Shown here: positions 42,611 to 45,740 of the stretch, piece by piece
Numbering within the stretch: position 1 is the first letter of the stretch
Layout of the letters: every line of letters begins with the position of its first letter
DNA from: Chloroflexota bacterium
GTDB taxonomy: Bacteria > Chloroflexota > Anaerolineae > Anaerolineales > UBA4823
DNA length: 45,740 nucleotides
Reading direction: 5' to 3'
Assembly: GCA_020349245.1 (NCBI GenBank)
Contig: CP070764.1
Location: 1,988,303-2,034,042, forward strand
The notes under the pieces: model-generated
The model's database searches: none
Told to the model about the DNA's origin: nothing
Seen by the model: the letters and a program-made list of their open reading frames with translations, nothing else
Program-made: the position numbers and the translations under genes

Positions 42611-43450
42611 ATGAATTTGAAGATATTAATCGTTACCGATGGCTCCCCCGAAGCTGAAAAAGCATTAGCTTTTTCCGCGACGATCGTTCAAAGATCAACC
42701 GATCTACCAACGATCCTGGCATTCGTAAACGGTTCAGGTGAGAGTGACCCAAGCCAGACAGCGGATATTATCGACCGGGCTATTCAAATGATCGGGATAG
42801 ATAACGCCCATACCAGAGTATTGTCAGGTGAGCTCACTGAGGGCATTGTCCAGGAAGCTGAATCTGGGGGGTATGACCTGATTATCTTAGGGGATCAAAT
42901 ACCAGAAGGATTTTTCTCCCGGATTAGGGGGAGTTCTCCTGGGATCAGAGTTGCAGAATGTGCTCCTTGCTCAGTGTTGATTATCCGAGGAGATTATCCC
43001 AAGATCCACAGAATTCTATTATGTGATAGTGGAGCTGGAAGGTCATCGCTTCTGAGCAGGTTGGTTCTTCAACTATCCGATCTGCTCGAAGGTGAGGAGG
43101 ATGTTACAGTTTTACATGTTATGTCCCAGATAAGCGCAGGTCCTGGAGTACGGGGAAAACAGCTCCGCGCAGATGCAATTGAGTTGGTTGAAGAACACTC
43201 GCCAGAGGGAGAAATCCTGGAGAATGATCTGCAGATGTTATCAAAACCTGGTATCCATCCGCTGCCAAAAGTCCGCCATGGTCTAGTTGTGGATGAAATC
43301 CTTGCAGAAGCGAGGGGGGGAGAATACGACCTGGTTGTCGTAGGCGCTCACCCTGTGCGCAGCCCGCAAAGCTTGCTTCTGGATAATATCGCCCACCAGA
43401 TTTTAAAGCGCATTAGTCGCCCGATCTTGGTTGTCAGGGAAAGAGAATAA
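42611..43450 (+). CDS. Tandem universal stress protein (two UspA domains)
   Basis: A 279-residue protein with two USP domains. Domain 1 (about 1-137) starts ILIVTDGSPEAEKAL and ends IRGSSPGIRVAECAPCSVLIIRGD. Domain 2 (about 140-279) starts HRILLCDSGAGRSSLL and ends YDLVVVGAHP...ISRPILVVRE. The ATP-binding loop (G-x2-G-x9-G-S/T) is only partly kept in both halves. The ATG is 8 bp after the transporter stop, with AGGA very close; a TTG two codons later has better spacing. Probably a soluble partner or regulator of the transporter. Confidence 0.88.
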   Translation: MNLKILIVTDGSPEAEKALAFSATIVQRSTDLPTILAFVNGSGESDPSQTADIIDRAIQMIGIDNAHTRVLSGELTEGIVQEAESGGYDLIILGDQIPEGFFSRIRGSSPGIRVAECAPCSVLIIRGDYPKIHRILLCDSGAGRSSLLSRLVLQLSDLLEGEEDVTVLHVMSQISAGPGVRGKQLRADAIELVEEHSPEGEILENDLQMLSKPGIHPLPKVRHGLVVDEILAEARGGEYDLVVVGAHPVRSPQSLLLDNIAHQILKRISRPILVVRERE

Positions 43451-43457
43451 CTCGATA

Positions 43458-43760
43458 TTATTCATCGAGCCAGTCTTGTGTCTCACCATCCATATCCGGA
43501 GGGTATAAACCAAGAAAAGAATAAACGATATCGGATAGATGATAAGCAAGCAAACGTATATCATGCTGAGTCAGGGGACCTTTACCTGCAATCCAGCGGC
43601 TTAAGATCGATGGATTAACGCCAATTTCACCAGCAATCCGCTGAAATCCCTTTTGGTGATAAACCTCATTCTCCCGTATGTAATCTTTAATCCATTCGGT
43701 GAAGCCGCGTGGCAGATTTTCATTGGATAACCATTCTTTTGGCTTGTTCTCCTCAACCAT
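43458..43760 (-). CDS. Small HTH (XRE-like) DNA-binding protein
   Basis: A 100-residue protein from the ATG at 43760 (GAGG 8 nt upstream); an ATG 36 bp earlier has a poor site. The helix-turn-helix is FQRIAGEIGVNPSILSRWIAGKGPLTQHDIRLLAYHL (about residues 38-74). The ending GLYPPDMDGETQDWLDE is acidic with a Trp. It faces the USP gene (convergent, 7 bp apart). A conserved 16-bp element lies upstream, linking it to the same putative regulon. Target unknown. Confidence 0.8.
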   Translation of the reverse strand: MVEENKPKEWLSNENLPRGFTEWIKDYIRENEVYHQKGFQRIAGEIGVNPSILSRWIAGKGPLTQHDIRLLAYHLSDIVYSFLGLYPPDMDGETQDWLDE

Positions 43761-43942
43761 TACACTATCCTCGATATCGTTTGATAAACCAGACATCGGA
43801 TTTTTCTATCGACTTGTCTTATTAACCGTTCCTGATTTGTGCCAACAGGGAATTCCAAAATTGGTCTCCCTGGAGTTTACCCTGAAAAAGTACAAAAAGT
43901 GTCGTAGAAGCATACCAAGGCTGTTTGAATATCGATTGAGGA

Positions 43943-43958
43943 ATACGAATTTTTATAC
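43943..43958 (-). promoter_or_regulatory. Conserved AT-rich element, copy 5
   Basis: ATACGAATTTTTATAC on the plus strand, differing from copy 1 only at the first two bases. It lies about 180 bp upstream of the chosen start of the small HTH gene. Confidence 0.55.
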
Positions 43959-44393
43959 TGAAACTTCTCTGAATTAAAGATTGCTATCCCGGAAAAGAAG
44001 CACGCTGTGTAGGCGGGACGAAGCTTCCATATATTTGCGATGAGGGAGAAAACTTCTGCCTTAATATAGTAATCGTGCAAATTCTGAAAGAATTAACAAT
44101 CACTGCTTAACTCAATCCCCCATATTATGTGAAAATCTTTAGTTGATTTGATTAGAATTGGAAAATTTAATCTTGACCTTCTTAGAAGATTTATCTTCCG
44201 GTTGAGATCACTATCTTCTAAATATTCGCGTAAAGACCAATTAAAGATCAATATTTATTCAGTTAGGGATCTCTTCCGTCAGCAAGTATCAAGAGCAGTT
44301 GTACCTGCTGTAATTCGTTACCAATCCATAAGAAGTATTGCTACCTGCCTGGCAATTACTATCCTGATAAATTCCCCTGCCTGCTGAATCTTG

Positions 44394-44432
44394 GAGATGT
44401 CTCCCGGCAGCACATCTCAACATGATTTTTTT
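44394..44432 (+). terminator. Possible plus-strand terminator
   Basis: GAGATGT (44394-44400) and ACATCTC (44412-44418) form a 7-bp stem. AACATGA and T7 (44426-44432) follow. The T-run is 7 nt away from the stem and is itself the loop of CATGAT/ATCATG. It suggests a plus-strand transcript ending here. Confidence 0.35.
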
Positions 44433-44518
44433 ATCATGATCTGCAATTTATGCAAATCAATGGTTGAGTTTTTTCTGGTCACCAATAAGTTGTTTGGGAT
44501 TTAACTAACAGTTGAATC

Positions 44519-45352
44519 TTATTGGTTGTCACTGAGAGATAGAAGGCCGCGTAAAAAAAGTACAAATGGGATGAAGCAAACGAACCCCATTACAAATACT
44601 ACTAAAATATCGACCAATGGAAGCGGTGCACCGGTCAAATAAGGTTGAAAGAATAAGGCGATGATCAATCCAATAAATAACATACATCCCTGGAATAACA
44701 ATCCAAGACCGATCGAATAACCGACTGGATTAGTCCTCCAGAGCAGGATACCACCGATAAACCAAGCAGGGGCAATCAAGAAATCAACGATGTTGAGAGC
44801 AAGTTCAGTCGTCGAGATATCAGTTCCTGAAGAGATTGAGCTTACCAAAGCCATCGCGACCCGGGCGAAGAATAAAATGCCCAACCCTGCCAAGACCCCT
44901 CCACATATTTTTTCAGACACCTTGTTGAAAAGAAGCTGTTTAAGTTTATCTCCATCAATACAACTGATTAAGCCTATAGTTCCATAGCTACTCAATATCA
45001 CCAGTGTTAGATAAGCCAAGAATATCCAATTCAGAGGCATGCTAAAGATATAGACGATATAGACATAAAACACGAAGAAGAGCGCTCCAGGCCATAAAAG
45101 CAAACCGAATAGCTTCTTTTTATAAGTCATCCACATCGATCCCAAAAGGATGGGTAAGCCAATGAAAAGGTTGACGAAGTCGTTGGGTACAAACGCCTGT
45201 ACCAGCTCATCCGTCGGGTAAACACTCGATTGAAAAATGAATCCGGTAATGGATGCCGCTACCAGGAGAATTGTGACAAGGAAGGAGAGTGGATACATCA
45301 AGGACAAATTACTTTTAACCGGAAGGGGTGCTTGAATTTGGCGCGGGTTCAT
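44519..45352 (-). CDS. Polytopic membrane protein, hypothetical
   Basis: A 277-residue protein from the ATG at 45352, which has AAGGAG 9 nt upstream. Seven to eight membrane segments are visible, e.g. YPLSFLVTILLVAASITGFIF, LFGLLLWPGALFFVFYVYIVYIF, VLAGLGILFFARVAMALVSSI and LVDILVVFVMGFVCFIPFVLFLRG. No conserved transport or enzyme motif was recognised; a role is not proposed. The reading frame stays open upstream to a GTG at 45589, adding a hydrophobic segment, but that extension lacks a ribosome site. Confidence 0.75.
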   Translation of the reverse strand: MNPRQIQAPLPVKSNLSLMYPLSFLVTILLVAASITGFIFQSSVYPTDELVQAFVPNDFVNLFIGLPILLGSMWMTYKKKLFGLLLWPGALFFVFYVYIVYIFSMPLNWIFLAYLTLVILSSYGTIGLISCIDGDKLKQLLFNKVSEKICGGVLAGLGILFFARVAMALVSSISSGTDISTTELALNIVDFLIAPAWFIGGILLWRTNPVGYSIGLGLLFQGCMLFIGLIIALFFQPYLTGAPLPLVDILVVFVMGFVCFIPFVLFLRGLLSLSDNQ

Positions 45353-45613
45353 GTTGGCTAGCTCCTTTTCTGTTTGTCGGTTATATAACCATGGTAAATA
45401 TTTTTGAATGCAAATAACGTTGGTAGCTTGATTGGACAAAACCAGAAACCCTTTGTGATTTCTCTCGGTAAGGAGCGCGATGCACCCTCTTGTGAATTCA
45501 CAACCGTAACCATAAATCTTATCCCCAATCGCAGTAAATACCGCCAGCCATGATCCAGAAAGAATCGCTACACCAGAAAGTCCCAACACCCGAAAGGATC
45601 GAATCTGGAAAAA

Positions 45614-45740
45614 CTAAGATCGGATAAATTCGGTATAACGAGAATTGCTGGTAATCGATACAGCGATCAGCGCAAGTCCATTTATCAGCGAGGTGTATGA
45701 GAAGATATCAAATCTATCTGCCTCGCGTTTTTGCCTTAGA
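45614..45740 (-). CDS. Possible C-terminal end of a gene cut by the window edge
   Basis: An open frame of 41 codons enters from the right edge and stops at TAG (45616-45614). It reads ...RFDIFSYTSLINGLALIAVSITSNSRYTEFIRS-style residues (only part quoted). It is in the same frame as the extended upstream end of the membrane-protein gene, nine codons before the GTG at 45589. It may be the end of a separate gene, chance, or the front part of a gene broken by the TAG. Confidence 0.3.
   Translation of the reverse strand, partial: LRQKREADRFDIFSYTSLINGLALIAVSITSNSRYTEFIRS

Larger units (their letters stand above)
43761..44518. other. Largely empty intergenic region
   Basis: About 760 bp between two minus-strand genes. 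It holds conserved element copy 5 and, on the plus strand, an 79-codon frame (TTG 44148 to 44387, basic, no ribosome site) followed by the hairpin listed at 44394. The frame's protein is not recognised. A small plus-strand RNA ending at the hairpin is an alternative. Confidence that any protein is made here is low. Confidence 0.35.

Noticed and set aside
43877..44080. 67-codon minus-strand frame upstream of the HTH gene
   Set aside because: It covers the conserved 16-bp element, has no ribosome site and no recognisable protein features.
1..45740. tRNA/rRNA genes, CRISPR arrays, insertion sequences or prophage
   Set aside because: I looked for cloverleaf-like segments, regularly spaced repeats, transposase or integrase motifs and found none that could be supported.

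Overview
The window looks like chromosomal DNA from a member of the Chloroflexota, most likely class Anaerolineae. The evidence is indirect. There are long Pro/Thr 'PTPTPT' linkers in surface proteins, a secreted phosphatase ending in IYIPLLAKR, a Tm-1-like gene next to a PEP-hydrolase-like gene, and many divergent single-copy housekeeping-type genes. No rRNA, tRNA, CRISPR array, transposase or phage gene was recognised. Most genes lie on the minus strand.

Layout from left to right. (1) Positions 1-4702: a minus-strand catabolic-type operon under a SorC-family sugar-responsive regulator. It encodes a sugar isomerase/epimerase, a Tm-1-like ATP-binding protein, a PEP-hydrolase-like TIM barrel and a formyltransferase cut by the window edge. 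(2) 4904-13394: a tightly packed eight-gene minus-strand operon. It encodes a renalase-like flavoprotein, a DoxX protein, a thioredoxin-fold (ATP10-like) protein, an ABC ATPase, a large FtsX-type permease, an AttH/CrtC-like lipocalin protein, an SDR-DUF2867 protein and a PNPOx-like protein. A FeS-type photolyase/cryptochrome (13721-15238) sits upstream. Together these resemble an export locus of the Att type combined with light/oxidative-stress enzymes. (3) 15437-27042: mostly single genes. These are an SH3b lipoprotein, a DEDDy exonuclease, an EEP-family hydrolase, a large beta-propeller surface protein, pyruvate kinase (with the Lys117 signature of K+-independent enzymes), a secreted metallophosphatase and a methyltransferase. 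(4) 27212-30904: ion and solute transport, with CorA, a frameshifted MscS-like channel and an APC permease carrying a USP-like tail.

(5) 31453-40975 is the most unusual part. It holds five genes for tiny LysW-like zinc-ribbon proteins (six ribbons, all C-X2-C-X17-C-X2-C followed by P-x-x-[LI]-D-[WFY]) plus one decayed copy. They are interleaved with two divergent GreA-like factors, two OmpR-type regulators that lack the phospho-acceptor Asp, an ATP-grasp ligase, a LysM protein, a DHH phosphoesterase and small membrane proteins. The order regulator / ribbon / ... / GreA occurs twice, which suggests a segmental duplication. One of the ribbon genes (39888-40064, 58 aa) and the decayed copy are short enough to be easily missed. 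A 16-bp AT-rich element, consensus GTACGAATTTTTATAC, lies upstream of at least five genes from 33.9 to 44.0 kb and suggests a shared regulon. This cluster is the best candidate for an undescribed system. Its function is not evident from sequence. An RNA polymerase-associated role or a carrier-protein/ligase role are the two hypotheses I would test.

(6) 41406-45740: an Na/Pi-cotransporter-like protein and tandem USP protein in one plus-strand operon, a small HTH protein, a mostly empty stretch of about 0.76 kb, a polytopic membrane protein, and an open frame running off the right edge.
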